From Halalkalibacillus halophilus DSM 18494 (GTDB lineage Bacteria > Bacillota > Bacilli > Bacillales > Alkalibacillaceae): a stretch of 64,000 bases of DNA. How positions within the stretch are numbered: the first letter of the stretch is position 1; every line of letters starts with the position of its first letter. The position numbers and the translations under genes are program-made. The notes under the pieces are model-generated. The model had not been told where the DNA came from, made no database searches, and was given only the letters and a program-made list of their open reading frames with translations. The DNA is taken from contig NZ_AUHI01000004.1 in NCBI RefSeq assembly GCF_000423105.1, positions 372,001 through 436,000 of the forward strand. Reading direction: 5' to 3'. Shown one piece after another: positions 33,899 through 43,447 of this stretch.

Positions 33899-34681
33899 AT
33901 GAGTACAGTAAATGTAAGATTAGAACACGAAAATCGAATCGCCATTTTGACTTTGAATAGACCAGAAGCTGCAAATGCTTTATCTAAGGAACTTTTAAAA
34001 GATCTAAACGAGCAATTAGACATAATCTCACAATATAATGACCTTAGAGCGTTGATCATTACTGCATCTGGTGAAAAAGCATTCTGTGCAGGTGCAGACT
34101 TAAAAGAAAGAGCGACAATGAATGAGGATGAAGTCATTGAAGCTGTCGGTGAAATAGGTTCTGTAATAAGAAAAATAGAAAATATCGAGATACCAACGAT
34201 TGCTGCAATTAACGGAGTAGCCTTCGGAGGAGGACTTGAGCTAGCTTTAGCATGTGATCTTCGTCTTGCAAATGAACAGACGAAGATGGGTTTGACTGAA
34301 ACCTCGCTTGCTATTATTCCTGGTGCTGGTGGAACACAACGATTAGCTCGAATTATTGGAATTTCAAAAGCTAAATATTATATCCTGACTGCCAAAAGAA
34401 TATCTGCCCAGGAAGCTTTAAACGTAGGAATGGTAGAAAGTATTCATAGTCAAGACTCATTAGAGATTGAAGCAGTGCAAATTGCATTAGACATTGCCAA
34501 CAATGGCCCTATAGGGGTACGTATGGCAAAAAAAGCAATTGATCAAGGATTCGGTCAAGATTTAAGTGTTGGATTACAAATTGAAAAGGAATGCTATATG
34601 CAAACCATTCACACAGAGGACCGATTAGAAGGATTGAAAGCTTTTAAGGAGAAAAGAAGACCTAAATACCAAGGAAAATAG
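33899..34681 (+). CDS. yngF: enoyl-CoA hydratase, probable methylglutaconyl-CoA hydratase
   Basis: A 260-aa crotonase-fold enzyme. It has LNRPEAANALS, the oxyanion-hole region SGEKAFCAGADLKERA and NGVAFGGGLELALACDLR, and the catalytic-Glu segment TETSLAIIPGAGGTQRL. In this operon the expected reaction is hydration of 3-methylglutaconyl-CoA to HMG-CoA. It starts 12 bp after the lyase. Confidence 0.92.
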   Translation: MSTVNVRLEHENRIAILTLNRPEAANALSKELLKDLNEQLDIISQYNDLRALIITASGEKAFCAGADLKERATMNEDEVIEAVGEIGSVIRKIENIEIPTIAAINGVAFGGGLELALACDLRLANEQTKMGLTETSLAIIPGAGGTQRLARIIGISKAKYYILTAKRISAQEALNVGMVESIHSQDSLEIEAVQIALDIANNGPIGVRMAKKAIDQGFGQDLSVGLQIEKECYMQTIHTEDRLEGLKAFKEKRRPKYQGK

Positions 34682-34682
34682 G

Positions 34683-36227
34683 ATGGTGAATAGATTCATG
34701 TCAAAAGAAATTAATCATGAAGAATTAAGAGAATCAATTGAGCGTGGTGGTGGTGATAAATACCACGAGAAAAACGCTGAAAAAGGCAAAATGTTTGTAA
34801 GAGAAAGATTAAAACGATTATTAGATAATGATTTAGATGTGGAAGATGCGTTTTTTGCTAATGCAATGGACGGCAATTTGCCAGCTGATGGAGTTGTTAC
34901 TGGATTAGGTAAATTAAATGGTCAAACTGTTGCAGTCATGGCAAATGACTCTACCGTTAAAGCTGGTTCATGGGGAAAACGAACAGTAGAGAAAATTATC
35001 CGAATTCAAGAAACAGCTATGAAACTTGAAGTGCCAATGCTATATTTAGTCGATTCTGCAGGTGCTCGAATTACTGACCAAATCGAAATGTTCCCAAATA
35101 GAAGAGGAGCAGGAAGAATATTCTACAATCAAGTTAAAATGTCTGGTCATGTACCTCAAGTTTGCTTATTGTTTGGTCCTTCAGCTGCGGGTGGAGCATA
35201 CATACCGGCATTCTGTGACATTGTTGTGATGGTTGAAGGTAACGCTTCAATGTATTTAGGATCACCACGTATGGCTGAAAAAGTAATTGGAGAGAAAGTA
35301 TCGCTTGAAGAAATGGGTGGAGCTAGAATGCACTGTTCTGTTTCAGGCGTTGGAGATGTGCTAGTGAAGGATGAACAAGAAGCCATCGAGTATGTTCAAA
35401 AGTATATGACATATTTCCCTCAAAATTTCCGTTCAAGAACAGAGGAAGTTGAGAGCCTTGACCCGCAGGCGTTTGATAAATCAATTGCTGATTTAATTCC
35501 TGATAATCAGAATGCTCCGTTCGATATGTATGAGTTAATCAATCGTTTGATTGATGTTGATAGTTTCTGTGAAATCAAGCGTGAATTCGCTAAAGAGCTA
35601 ATCACAGGCCTCGCACGTATTGATGGTAAAGTTGTAGGTATTGTTGCAAATCAACCTCGAATGAAAGGCGGCGTATTATTCCATGATTCGGCAGATAAAG
35701 CTGCAAAATTCATGCAATTATGCGATGCTTACAATATTCCACTTCTATTCTTAGCTGATATACCTGGGTTTATGATAGGAACTCGAGTAGAACGTGCAGG
35801 AATTATCCGTCATGGCGCGAAAATGATCTCTGCAATGAGTGAAGTTACTGTTCCTAAGATTTGTGTTGTTGTAAGAAAAGCATATGGAGCTGGATTATAT
35901 GCAATGGCAGGACCTGCATTCGAACCAGATATTACAATTGCCCTTCCTACGGCTCAAATCGCAGTTATGGGACCAGAGGCTGCGGTGAATGCAGTTTATG
36001 CTAATAAAATTGCTGAGCTACCAGAAGAAGAGCGCCCAGCGTTTATAAAAGAAAAACAAGAAGAATACAAAGAGAACATCGACATTTATCGTTTAGCTTC
36101 TGAAATGGTTGTCGATGATATTGTTCAACCTAATGACCTGCGTAAAGTTTTAAAAAGTAGATTAGATGTGTATCAATCAAAGAACATCACATTTACGGAA
36201 AGAAAACATGGTGTTTATCCCGTTTAA
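34683..36227 (+). CDS. yngE: acyl-CoA carboxyltransferase subunit (methylcrotonyl-CoA carboxylase type, YngE-like)
   Basis: A 514-aa carboxyltransferase with N- and C-terminal crotonase-like halves. GGGDKYHEKNAEKGKMFVRERL marks the N-terminus (shown here only in part), then FGPSAAGGAYIPAFCD, GSPRMAEKVIGE and, in the second half, RKAYGAGLYAMAGPAFEPD. It transfers CO2 from carboxybiotin to the acyl-CoA. The gene starts 1 bp after the hydratase stop; ATG at 34698 is an alternative start. Confidence 0.93.
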   Translation: MVNRFMSKEINHEELRESIERGGGDKYHEKNAEKGKMFVRERLKRLLDNDLDVEDAFFANAMDGNLPADGVVTGLGKLNGQTVAVMANDSTVKAGSWGKRTVEKIIRIQETAMKLEVPMLYLVDSAGARITDQIEMFPNRRGAGRIFYNQVKMSGHVPQVCLLFGPSAAGGAYIPAFCDIVVMVEGNASMYLGSPRMAEKVIGEKVSLEEMGGARMHCSVSGVGDVLVKDEQEAIEYVQKYMTYFPQNFRSRTEEVESLDPQAFDKSIADLIPDNQNAPFDMYELINRLIDVDSFCEIKREFAKELITGLARIDGKVVGIVANQPRMKGGVLFHDSADKAAKFMQLCDAYNIPLLFLADIPGFMIGTRVERAGIIRHGAKMISAMSEVTVPKICVVVRKAYGAGLYAMAGPAFEPDITIALPTAQIAVMGPEAAVNAVYANKIAELPEEERPAFIKEKQEEYKENIDIYRLASEMVVDDIVQPNDLRKVLKSRLDVYQSKNITFTERKHGVYPV

Positions 36228-36238
36228 ATGTAATTTAT

Positions 36239-36281
36239 ACTCGTTATTCTCTTTTACGAAGGGGGAATAACGAGTTTTTTA
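36239..36281 (+). terminator. terminator of the acyl-CoA catabolic operon
   Basis: ACTCGTTATTC/GAATAACGAGT stem with a 15-nt loop and T6 tail. Confidence 0.85.
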
Positions 36282-36323
36282 CATCATTTTATCTATCAAA
36301 ACTATTAGTCATGGAGGGATTCA

Positions 36324-37973
36324 ATGAAGTACGATGCAATTGTTGTTGGTGCTGGTTTAGCTGGACTTGTTACTGTCTGTGAGATGGCTGTTCGAGGTAA
36401 GAATGTTCTACTATTAGATCAAGAGCCAGTTAGTTCTATCGGAGGTCAAGCTTGGTGGTCCTTTGGAGGGTTGTTTTTAGTTGATTCACCCGAACAAAGA
36501 AATATGAAAATAAAAGATTCATTAGAACTTGCTAAACAGGATTGGTATGGTTCTGCCACTTATGACAATATTGATGGGGATGATCATTGGGGAAGTAAAT
36601 GGGCAGATGCATATCTTGCATTTGCAAACGGGGAAAAGAGAGAGTGGCTTAAACAACAAGGAATTCATTTCTTTCCAGTTGTTGGTTGGGCTGAAAGAGG
36701 TGGCTACCTAGCAGAAGGTCATGGCAATTCAGTACCCCGTTTCCATATTGTTTGGGGAACAGGACCTGCAATCGTTGAACCTTTTGCTCGAAAGTTAATC
36801 ACTTATATTAAGAATAAACAAGTTACCTATAAACCTAGACATCAAGTGAATGACTTAATTACAGAAGAGGGTTCTATTGTTGGTGTAAAAGGAAACGTAC
36901 TTGCCCCGAGCGATGCTAAGAGGGGAGAAAAGAGTAATCGAGATCCTATTAGCACGTTTGCTTACTTTGCTGAACATACAGTTATTGCGAGTGGCGGAAT
37001 TGGTGCGAATGCTAATTTAATCAAACAACATTGGCCACATAGGTTAGGAAAAGCTCCTGATAAAATGTTAACTGGCGTACCGGATCATGTCGATGGTCGT
37101 ATGATAGGTATAAGTGAAAATCGTGGTGCAAGTGTCGTTAATAAGGATCGAATGTGGCATTATACAGAAGGAATAAAAAATCATTCTCCCGTATGGACAA
37201 ATCACGGTATTCGAATACTACCTGGACCTTCTTCTATATGGTTAGATGCAAAGGGCAATCGTTTTCCAGTACCTTATTTACCTGGTTTTGATACATTAGG
37301 AACACTTGAAGCCATTATGAAAACGAACTATGATTATTCATGGTTTATTTTAACCCAAGAGGTAATCGAAAAAGAGTTTGCCTTATCTGGTTCCGAACAA
37401 AACCCTGATTTAACAGAGAAGGATTTTAAAAAATTGCTAACTCGTTTACGTTCAGGGGCTACACAACCGGTACAAAAGTTCATAGATGATGGAGAAGATT
37501 TTGTGCAAGCTGAAACAATAGAAGAATTGGTTGAAAAGATGAATAGATTAACAAATGAAAATTTATTAGACTTAGATAAAGTGAAGAATGTTGTAGAAGC
37601 TAGAGATCGTGAAATGGATAATACTTTTACGAAAGATTTACAAATCACCGCAATTCGAGGCTCAAGAAATTATCTTGGTGATAAATTAATTCGAACTGCT
37701 AAACCTCACAAATTTTTAGATCAAAAGCATGGACCGCTCATTGCTGTTAAATTAAATATTATTAGCAGAAAAACATTAGGAGGACTACAGACTAATTTAA
37801 ATGGGGAAGTATTAAAGGAAAACGGTGATGTCTTAAAAGGTCTATATGCAGTTGGAGAAGCAAGTGGCTTTGGAGGCGGAGGTATACATGGTTATCGATC
37901 GTTAGAAGGTACTTTTCTAGGTAGTTGTTTATTTACAGGTAAAAGAGTAGGAGAGTATATAGGTAAACTATAA
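36324..37973 (+). CDS. FAD-dependent dehydrogenase (fumarate reductase/3-ketosteroid dehydrogenase-like flavoprotein)
   Basis: A 549-aa flavoprotein. It has an N-terminal Rossmann FAD motif IVVGAGLAGLVTVCEMA (GxGxxG) followed by a Glu/Asp-type strand end (LLDQE), an internal TVIASGGIGAN motif and the C-terminal FAD segment GLYAVGEASGFGGGGIHGYRS. This layout belongs to the FAD-binding_2 superfamily with ketosteroid dehydrogenase relatives; substrate unknown. It has its own RBS (GGAGGG) and is separated from the acyl-CoA operon by a terminator. Confidence 0.85.
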   Translation: MKYDAIVVGAGLAGLVTVCEMAVRGKNVLLLDQEPVSSIGGQAWWSFGGLFLVDSPEQRNMKIKDSLELAKQDWYGSATYDNIDGDDHWGSKWADAYLAFANGEKREWLKQQGIHFFPVVGWAERGGYLAEGHGNSVPRFHIVWGTGPAIVEPFARKLITYIKNKQVTYKPRHQVNDLITEEGSIVGVKGNVLAPSDAKRGEKSNRDPISTFAYFAEHTVIASGGIGANANLIKQHWPHRLGKAPDKMLTGVPDHVDGRMIGISENRGASVVNKDRMWHYTEGIKNHSPVWTNHGIRILPGPSSIWLDAKGNRFPVPYLPGFDTLGTLEAIMKTNYDYSWFILTQEVIEKEFALSGSEQNPDLTEKDFKKLLTRLRSGATQPVQKFIDDGEDFVQAETIEELVEKMNRLTNENLLDLDKVKNVVEARDREMDNTFTKDLQITAIRGSRNYLGDKLIRTAKPHKFLDQKHGPLIAVKLNIISRKTLGGLQTNLNGEVLKENGDVLKGLYAVGEASGFGGGGIHGYRSLEGTFLGSCLFTGKRVGEYIGKL

Positions 37974-37999
37974 TATTATTATGTAAACTAAGTGAAATT

Positions 38000-38034
38000 A
38001 AAAGGTTGTGCAGACTTGGCACAACCTTTTTTGT
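38000..38034. terminator. bidirectional terminator between the flavoprotein and the acyl-CoA synthetase genes
   Basis: AAAAGGTTGTGC/GCACAACCTTTT, 7-nt loop, T-run. Confidence 0.9.
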
Positions 38035-38038
38035 TAAA

Positions 38039-39976
38039 TTAGTTTTTATTAATATTTCTAATCTCGTCAACCACTTCAGGGTTTTCAAGTGCTGAGAGAT
38101 CGCCAGCTTCTTGATGCAAGTAGGCGGATTTGATCGCACGTCTCATTACTTTAGCATTTCTTGTCTTAGGTAGATCGCTTACTACATGAACTGTTTTAGG
38201 GGCAATAGCTTTCCCTAATCTATTGATTGCGTGTTCTATAAGTTCATTTGAAAATTCTTTTTTATCTGCAGGAGAGTTTTTAGTTACTACAAAAGCAATC
38301 GGATCTTCACCTTTAACTTCATGGGGGACCCCAATTACTCCAGCTTCGATCACTTCTGGGTGCTCCACAAAAATAGATTCTATTTCTGCAGGACCTAATC
38401 GCTTTCCAGCGACGTTTAACGTATCATCTGAACGTCCAGTAATGGTGTAGAATCCTTCTTCATCGATTTCTACCCAATCTCCGTGGACCCAAGTACCTTT
38501 AAATTTCGACCAATACGTATCTTCATACCGTTCATTTTCTTTATAGAATCCGTTCGTCATACCTACCCATGGCTGCTTTAAAACGAGTTCTCCAACTTCA
38601 CCTTTAACAGATTCACCGTATTCATCATAGATATCTGCATCCATACCAGGAAGTGCTGCATTAAAGGATACAGGGGCAATCGGTTTTACTAGAACATTCC
38701 CGAAGATCCCACCAGAAATTTCTGTCCCTCCTGAATAATTAAATATAGGAATTTCTTTCTTACAAATGGTATTAAAGAGCCATAACCACGGTTCTTCATT
38801 CCATGGCTCACCAGTTGAACCGATCATTTTTAAAGAGTCATAATTCTGTTTGGTGAAATAAGATGAATCTAATTTCATAATGGACCTAATTAATGTAGGA
38901 GAAATCCCTAAGTGTGTAACTTTATGTTGTTCGACCATATCCCAGATTCTACTTGGAGTAGGGAAGTCTGGTGTACCTTCAAACATTACAATCGTAGCTC
39001 CATTCATTAAACCACCATATACAAGAAAAGGCCCCATCATCCAACCCATGTCGGTGTACCAGAACAGAGTATCTTTTTTACATACATCCATACAAATCCC
39101 TGCATCATACGCAGATTTGATTGGGAAGCCGTTATGAGTGTGCAGGGCACCTTTAGGTTTACCCGTTGTTCCAGATGTGTAAATAATCATATATGGATCA
39201 TTGCCGTTGGTTTGAACGGTATGAAAGGAAGTGCTTTCACTTCTCATATCGTCCCAATCCAGATCATGGTCGTTCCAATTCACTTCAGCATTAGTTCGTT
39301 TGACGACAAACACTTTTTCAATTGAGGAAGAAGAGGCTACTGCTTGATCTGCTTCGTCTTTAAGATTAAGCATTTTACCGCGACGGAAGAACCCATCAGC
39401 TGTGATTAAATACTTTGATTCTGCTGCTTGAATTCTTTTTGCAACTGCTTCTGATTTGTAACCCGAAAAAGCCGGAGAAAATATTGCTCCCACTTTACTA
39501 ATTGCAAGCATGGCAATTGTTGTCTCAGGAATCATTGGCATATAAATAGTCGCCACATCGTATCGTTTCATTCCTGCTTGTACAAAGCCATTAGCAACTC
39601 GATTAACTTCTTTTTGTAGTTCTAAGAATGTATACGTAATAACTTCTCCGTCATCACTTTCCCAGATAAGAGCAGGGTGATCTTTCATCTCATCAGATTC
39701 TGCCCATTTATCTAGTGCATTATGTGCCACGTTCATTTTCCCATCTACAAACCACTCTGGATACATCACGCCATTGTTTAATTGAACGACGTCTTTATAA
39801 TCCTGATACCATTCAATACCTAAGGATTGCTCTGCATGTTTCCAGAATGCCCTTATATCATTTACAGTATGTTCATGATAAGCGTTGTACTCGTCAAAAC
39901 CTGATTCTTGCATCATTTGATTCAATCTTGTTTTCTTAATATATTCTTTGCTAGGATTCCATACTGCTTTTGTCAC
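38039..39976 (-). CDS. acyl-CoA synthetase (acetyl-/acetoacetyl-CoA synthetase-like)
   Basis: A 645-aa adenylate-forming ligase with an N-terminal ACAS_N segment, the P-loop motif IIYTSGTTGKPKGALHTHNG, WYTDMGWMMGPFLVYGG (acetate-type aromatic pocket), YSGGTEISGG, and the C-terminal GRSDDTLNVAGKRLGPAEIES and catalytic Lys in TRNAKVMRRAIK. It is closest to acetyl-/acetoacetyl-/propionyl-CoA synthetases. Acetoacetate is a product of the neighbouring HMG-CoA lyase, so acetoacetate activation is an attractive inference. The start is GTG with GGAGTG upstream. A cre-like site lies in its promoter region. Confidence 0.88.
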   Translation of the reverse strand: MTKAVWNPSKEYIKKTRLNQMMQESGFDEYNAYHEHTVNDIRAFWKHAEQSLGIEWYQDYKDVVQLNNGVMYPEWFVDGKMNVAHNALDKWAESDEMKDHPALIWESDDGEVITYTFLELQKEVNRVANGFVQAGMKRYDVATIYMPMIPETTIAMLAISKVGAIFSPAFSGYKSEAVAKRIQAAESKYLITADGFFRRGKMLNLKDEADQAVASSSSIEKVFVVKRTNAEVNWNDHDLDWDDMRSESTSFHTVQTNGNDPYMIIYTSGTTGKPKGALHTHNGFPIKSAYDAGICMDVCKKDTLFWYTDMGWMMGPFLVYGGLMNGATIVMFEGTPDFPTPSRIWDMVEQHKVTHLGISPTLIRSIMKLDSSYFTKQNYDSLKMIGSTGEPWNEEPWLWLFNTICKKEIPIFNYSGGTEISGGIFGNVLVKPIAPVSFNAALPGMDADIYDEYGESVKGEVGELVLKQPWVGMTNGFYKENERYEDTYWSKFKGTWVHGDWVEIDEEGFYTITGRSDDTLNVAGKRLGPAEIESIFVEHPEVIEAGVIGVPHEVKGEDPIAFVVTKNSPADKKEFSNELIEHAINRLGKAIAPKTVHVVSDLPKTRNAKVMRRAIKSAYLHQEAGDLSALENPEVVDEIRNINKN

Positions 39977-40013
39977 AAAATCACTCCAATTAGTAAGTAA
40001 AGAATTTTCTGAA

Positions 40014-40027
40014 TGTTATCGCTATCA
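40014..40027. promoter_or_regulatory. cre-like site upstream of the acyl-CoA synthetase
   Basis: Read on the minus strand, TGATAGCGATAACA fits TGWAANCGNTNWCA at 13 of 14 positions, ~40 bp upstream of the GTG start. B. subtilis acsA is likewise CcpA-repressed. Confidence 0.6.
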
Positions 40028-40078
40028 TTATATCGTAGATTACAAGTAATGAGAAGGGAAGAAGGGGACTATAAAAGA

Positions 40079-40103
40079 AAATACGTGGCATAAAACCACG
40101 TAT
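40079..40103 (-). terminator. terminator of the nitric oxide synthase gene
   Basis: ATACGTGG/CCACGTAT with a 7-nt loop lies directly after the stop codon and is followed on the minus strand by a T-rich stretch. Confidence 0.7.
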
Positions 40104-41180
40104 CTAATAGAGTCTTTGTTGATAAAAGAAGTTAGGTGAATGAACGGTGTTATCATAAGGTTTATGAAAGAGGTGGGTAGAAGCGCCTGCAATCGGCGGG
40201 ACTAACCAAGACCAGTCACCAGTTGGACAGCGACTAGATTTTAATTCATTTTTTTCGAATTGTTTAAATTGAGTAGCTGCAGTATGATGATCCACCATAC
40301 TGACACCAGCTTCTTGATAAGAAAAGAGTACAGCTTCATTTAATACAACAAGTGCATGATCTTGCCAAAAGAATCTATTGCTTTTATGAGTTAACTCAAG
40401 GTTTTCAGCAATTACTGGAAGCATATCATAACGATAATCATCTGCGAAATTTCTAGCACCAATCTCCGTAACCATATACCAACCATTAAATGGAGCAGCA
40501 TTATATTCAATTCCGCCAATTTCTAACTGCATATCAGAAATGACAGGAACTGCATACCATTTCAAGCCTATGTCCTTAAACCAATCATGACTCGGATGGC
40601 TCAAATTCACTTCCATAACTATATCATGCGGTAATTCATACAACCTGGGAGTTTCATTATTAACTTGAATTACAATCGGAAGAAGATCAAATGAACCATA
40701 TTTAGGAGACCATCCAAGTTCCATACACTTTTTTGTAAACGAAATAGAATCAGAATCGCCTATAATGCCATCATTTGTCTCATAACCCGCATATCTAATG
40801 AGTTGATGGTTAAGTATTCGTATCTCCAAATCATTTGATTTAGGTGGAAATACACTCACTGTTGATTTGATTTTACCGTCATTCGTAGCAAACTCCAAAT
40901 GTTCTTTAATTCTTTTAAAGATTTGATCTGGGGAAGTTTCATCTCTGTAATCAAAAACATTTAAAGTATCCCAAAACAAACGACCAATACACTTATTGCT
41001 GTTACGCCAAGCCATCTTAGCGCCATAGTTAAGCTCATCATAGGTGTGAGAATAGCTACCAGTAGAGGCGATTTCTTTACAAACAGCTTCTATACGATTA
41101 TGTAAATCAGTCGAATTATATTGTTTTTCATCATACATTTGAGTTATGAAAGAAATTGCTTTTTCATGAAGTGCTGACAT
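40104..41180 (-). CDS. nos: bacterial nitric oxide synthase oxygenase
   Basis: A 358-aa oxygenase domain without a reductase domain, as in B. subtilis NOS. The heme-ligand Cys64 is in AWRNSNKCIGRLFW. The substrate region has GGIEYNAAPFNGWYM and EIGARNF, and the C-terminus has SRCPTGDWSWLVPP. It oxidises L-arginine to citrulline and NO, with electrons from a general flavodoxin or reductase. NO in bacilli protects against oxidative stress, which fits the catalase genes nearby. The start at 41180 is inferred from the family N-terminus; the RBS (GGATGTGATG) is weak, and an upstream extension to 41267 is not conserved. Confidence 0.95.
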   Translation of the reverse strand: MSALHEKAISFITQMYDEKQYNSTDLHNRIEAVCKEIASTGSYSHTYDELNYGAKMAWRNSNKCIGRLFWDTLNVFDYRDETSPDQIFKRIKEHLEFATNDGKIKSTVSVFPPKSNDLEIRILNHQLIRYAGYETNDGIIGDSDSISFTKKCMELGWSPKYGSFDLLPIVIQVNNETPRLYELPHDIVMEVNLSHPSHDWFKDIGLKWYAVPVISDMQLEIGGIEYNAAPFNGWYMVTEIGARNFADDYRYDMLPVIAENLELTHKSNRFFWQDHALVVLNEAVLFSYQEAGVSMVDHHTAATQFKQFEKNELKSSRCPTGDWSWLVPPIAGASTHLFHKPYDNTVHSPNFFYQQRLY

Positions 41181-41267
41181 TTTAACATCACATCCAACAT
41201 AATTATTTGTATAATTATTATATAATGTAACATAAATAACAGAGAATAAGCAGTGAAGATGCGACAA

Positions 41268-41665
41268 TATAGTAACAAGTGAACTTAAGAAGCTTATAAA
41301 ATCACACCATTAACTTCCGATAATTAATATTATGTAAACTAGAATATTTTAAAATCTAGAACTAAAATCTTTTTAAGATTTCACCTCCATTTAAACGATT
41401 TTTTAATTTATTTAACCACATTAATTACATCCTCAGCTCTTTTTTGTTGATACAATATAAAAGGATCCACAATCTTATCTCCAAAAGATTGTGAATCCTA
41501 AATTTACTGAACAAACATATTCGAATAGCATTATTATATTTCTTGAGTTTTACTAAGCTTAGTATTTTTATTATAACGACTTCTTGATTCGGTTATAATC
41601 TGTCATGATATTAAGCTTTTTGTGTTAATTGTTTCAATTTAGATCTTTGCTATAGGATTAGACAG
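41268..41665. other. AT-rich intergenic region between nos and the sugar dehydrogenase gene
   Basis: About 400 bp with no reading frame I can support. It holds the nos upstream region at its left side and a strong hairpin (41463-41498). The remainder is AT-rich with no recognisable motif. Confidence 0.6.
41463..41498 (-). terminator. hairpin, probable terminator for the leftward sugar dehydrogenase gene
   Basis: GGATcCACAATCTT pairs with AAGATTGTGaATCC (one mismatch) around an 8-nt loop. On the minus strand it is followed by CCTTTTATA. It lies ~170 nt beyond the stop codon of the gene it would serve. Confidence 0.55.
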
Positions 41666-42766
41666 TTATTCTAATTCAGAGAGTTCAATTCGGTAAAGTC
41701 GGTCATCCGTGTCGTCGGGATTACCTCTACCATCCGTGGTATTACTTACGAAATAAAGGTAGTCATTTTCCACTCGCACATCTCTAATTCTGCCAAGTTC
41801 AGATATGACTTGCCGGTAATCTCCTGTTTCTAAATCAAATTCTAATACAGCAGATCCTCTTAATGCAGCCACATATAACAATCCCTCATTATAAGACATT
41901 CCTGAAGGTGCCCATGTGTCTTCGCTTCCGGAAGTGAATAATGGCGTAACAAGTCCTTCTTGTTCTTCTTCACCTTCAATAACTGGCCATCCATAATTTT
42001 CACCAGCTTCAATAACATTTACTTCATCATTAGCGTTATCACCATGTTCACTTGAGTACATGGTTTCATCTGACGACCAAGTAATTCCTTGAGGGTTGCG
42101 ATGGCCTATGCTGTATACTAAAGAATCAGAAAAAGGGTTAGCGTCCGGGATAGATCCATCTAAGTTCATTCTTAAAATCTTTCCACCTAGTAAATGAATG
42201 TCTTGGGCAATTTCAGGTTCTGAAGCATCTCCAGTTGTTGCGTAAAGCATATCATCTGGTCCTATTTTTAATCTTCCTCCGTGATGATAGGTTCCACTTG
42301 GTATGTGATCCAGTAGTGTTTGATCTTCTCTCCACACATCTTCATCCCATTGAAGGATTACGATACGATTGAATTGTCCTTCGCTATTTTCATAAGTATA
42401 GTATGCGAAAGCTTGTTTGGAATCAGGGTAATCAGGAGAAAGTGTAAAACCAAGCAAACCTGCCTCTGGAGAAGTTGATAATTCACGCTCAAGCTCTACA
42501 TCTTGCCGTTCTGCTTCACCATTTTCTATTTTGACAATGCTTCCGGTTCTTTCTGATATATAAAAGGTATTATCTGCTAGATCTATTGACCATGGCACGT
42601 CCAGATTTTCAGCAACAACCTCTAGCCCGTCCATTGGCAGTGACAATTCCTGTTGGTCTTCATCAGAGTCACGATCATCATTACCTGAAGGCGGTTCTTG
42701 ATCATTTGAAGAGCAACCAAACAATAATAGAAACCCCAAGAGTGAACCTGACAATAATTTATACAT
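41666..42766 (-). CDS. lipoprotein PQQ-type sugar dehydrogenase (glucose/sorbosone dehydrogenase family)
   Basis: A 366-aa exported lipoprotein. A signal peptide ends in the lipobox LLLFGC (lipidated Cys at residue 18), followed by an acidic D/E-rich linker. The beta-propeller has family blocks VPWSIDLADNTFYISERTG, LLGFTLSPDYPDSKQ, YHHGGRLKIGPDDMLYATTGD and SIGHRNPQGITW. Related soluble glucose dehydrogenases use PQQ, but in Bacillaceae the cofactor and substrate are unknown, and no PQQ synthesis gene is in the window. RBS GGAGGAGG. Confidence 0.88.
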   Translation of the reverse strand: MYKLLSGSLLGFLLLFGCSSNDQEPPSGNDDRDSDEDQQELSLPMDGLEVVAENLDVPWSIDLADNTFYISERTGSIVKIENGEAERQDVELERELSTSPEAGLLGFTLSPDYPDSKQAFAYYTYENSEGQFNRIVILQWDEDVWREDQTLLDHIPSGTYHHGGRLKIGPDDMLYATTGDASEPEIAQDIHLLGGKILRMNLDGSIPDANPFSDSLVYSIGHRNPQGITWSSDETMYSSEHGDNANDEVNVIEAGENYGWPVIEGEEEQEGLVTPLFTSGSEDTWAPSGMSYNEGLLYVAALRGSAVLEFDLETGDYRQVISELGRIRDVRVENDYLYFVSNTTDGRGNPDDTDDRLYRIELSELE

Positions 42767-42902
42767 TCTTCCTCCTCCTCTCCTTAAAAATTAAGGGTCA
42801 AAGCATTTTCTAAACCCTATACCCTTTTTTATATCTTCTGAAATGAAGTTTCACCAAGAATTTTAAGATTTTAACTTTCAAATTTTTAAAAAACAAAAAA
42901 TA

Positions 42903-42935
42903 AAAACCACTTAGATTGTTACATCTAACTGGATT
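42903..42935 (-). terminator. terminator after the hypothetical gene at 43 kb
   Basis: CCAGTTAGAT/ATCTAAGTGG (one mismatch), followed on the minus strand by TTTTTATTTTTT. Confidence 0.7.
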
Positions 42936-42955
42936 TTGAAAGTTATCATATAAAA

Positions 42956-43258
42956 TTACTTTTTGTTTGTGCCGATTTTCTTAATGATCATTTGAATTTC
43001 ATTTTTCATTTTATCGTTAATCCACTCTAATTCATTAATCTCTTGTGATTTTTCTTCGATATCACTTTGATCTTTAATGTAGTCTTCATACTTAAGTTCT
43101 TTTCCGCGCTTTATTTTTACAAATCCCAGATTCTCACTATCTTTATTTTCAAAATCTGTTACTTGTACTAAAGCTGTTTGTTTTTCAATATTTTCAGTCA
43201 TCTGTGTGACTTTGTACTGATGCTCGTTCGTATAATGTTGGACATTTAAATTATTCAT
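42956..43258 (-). CDS. hypothetical protein, 100 aa, no family recognised
   Basis: I do not recognise this gene. The product is hydrophilic and Lys/Glu-rich, with an N-terminal half likely to be beta-rich (KVTQMTENIEKQTALVQVTDFE) and a C-terminal half likely to be a charged helix or coiled coil (DIEEKSQEINELEWINDKMKNE). No signal peptide or membrane segment. Codon use is very AT-rich. It has a plausible RBS (TAGGAGG) and its own terminator, supporting a real gene. It lies between a lipoprotein dehydrogenase and the Mn catalase gene. Confidence 0.65.
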   Translation of the reverse strand: MNNLNVQHYTNEHQYKVTQMTENIEKQTALVQVTDFENKDSENLGFVKIKRGKELKYEDYIKDQSDIEEKSQEINELEWINDKMKNEIQMIIKKIGTNKK

Positions 43259-43390
43259 ATAATTTATTTTAGCCTCCTAAGAGCTGATTGATTTTTTCTC
43301 TCTATATATCTATATTATCCTTAATTGAGCTTTATGTATACACTTTAAGCTTTATATTTACTAATTTGATAGTGTTTTTTCCTTAATATA

Positions 43391-43433
43391 ACTGAAATAA
43401 CACCTTTTCATTCGAAAAAGATATTATTTCAGC
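43391..43433 (-). terminator. possible terminator after the Mn catalase gene
   Basis: CTGAAATAA...TTATTTCAG (9 bp) closes a 25-nt interior with a further small hairpin. No strong T-run follows. Confidence 0.35.
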
Positions 43434-43447
43434 CTTTAAAATTAATT

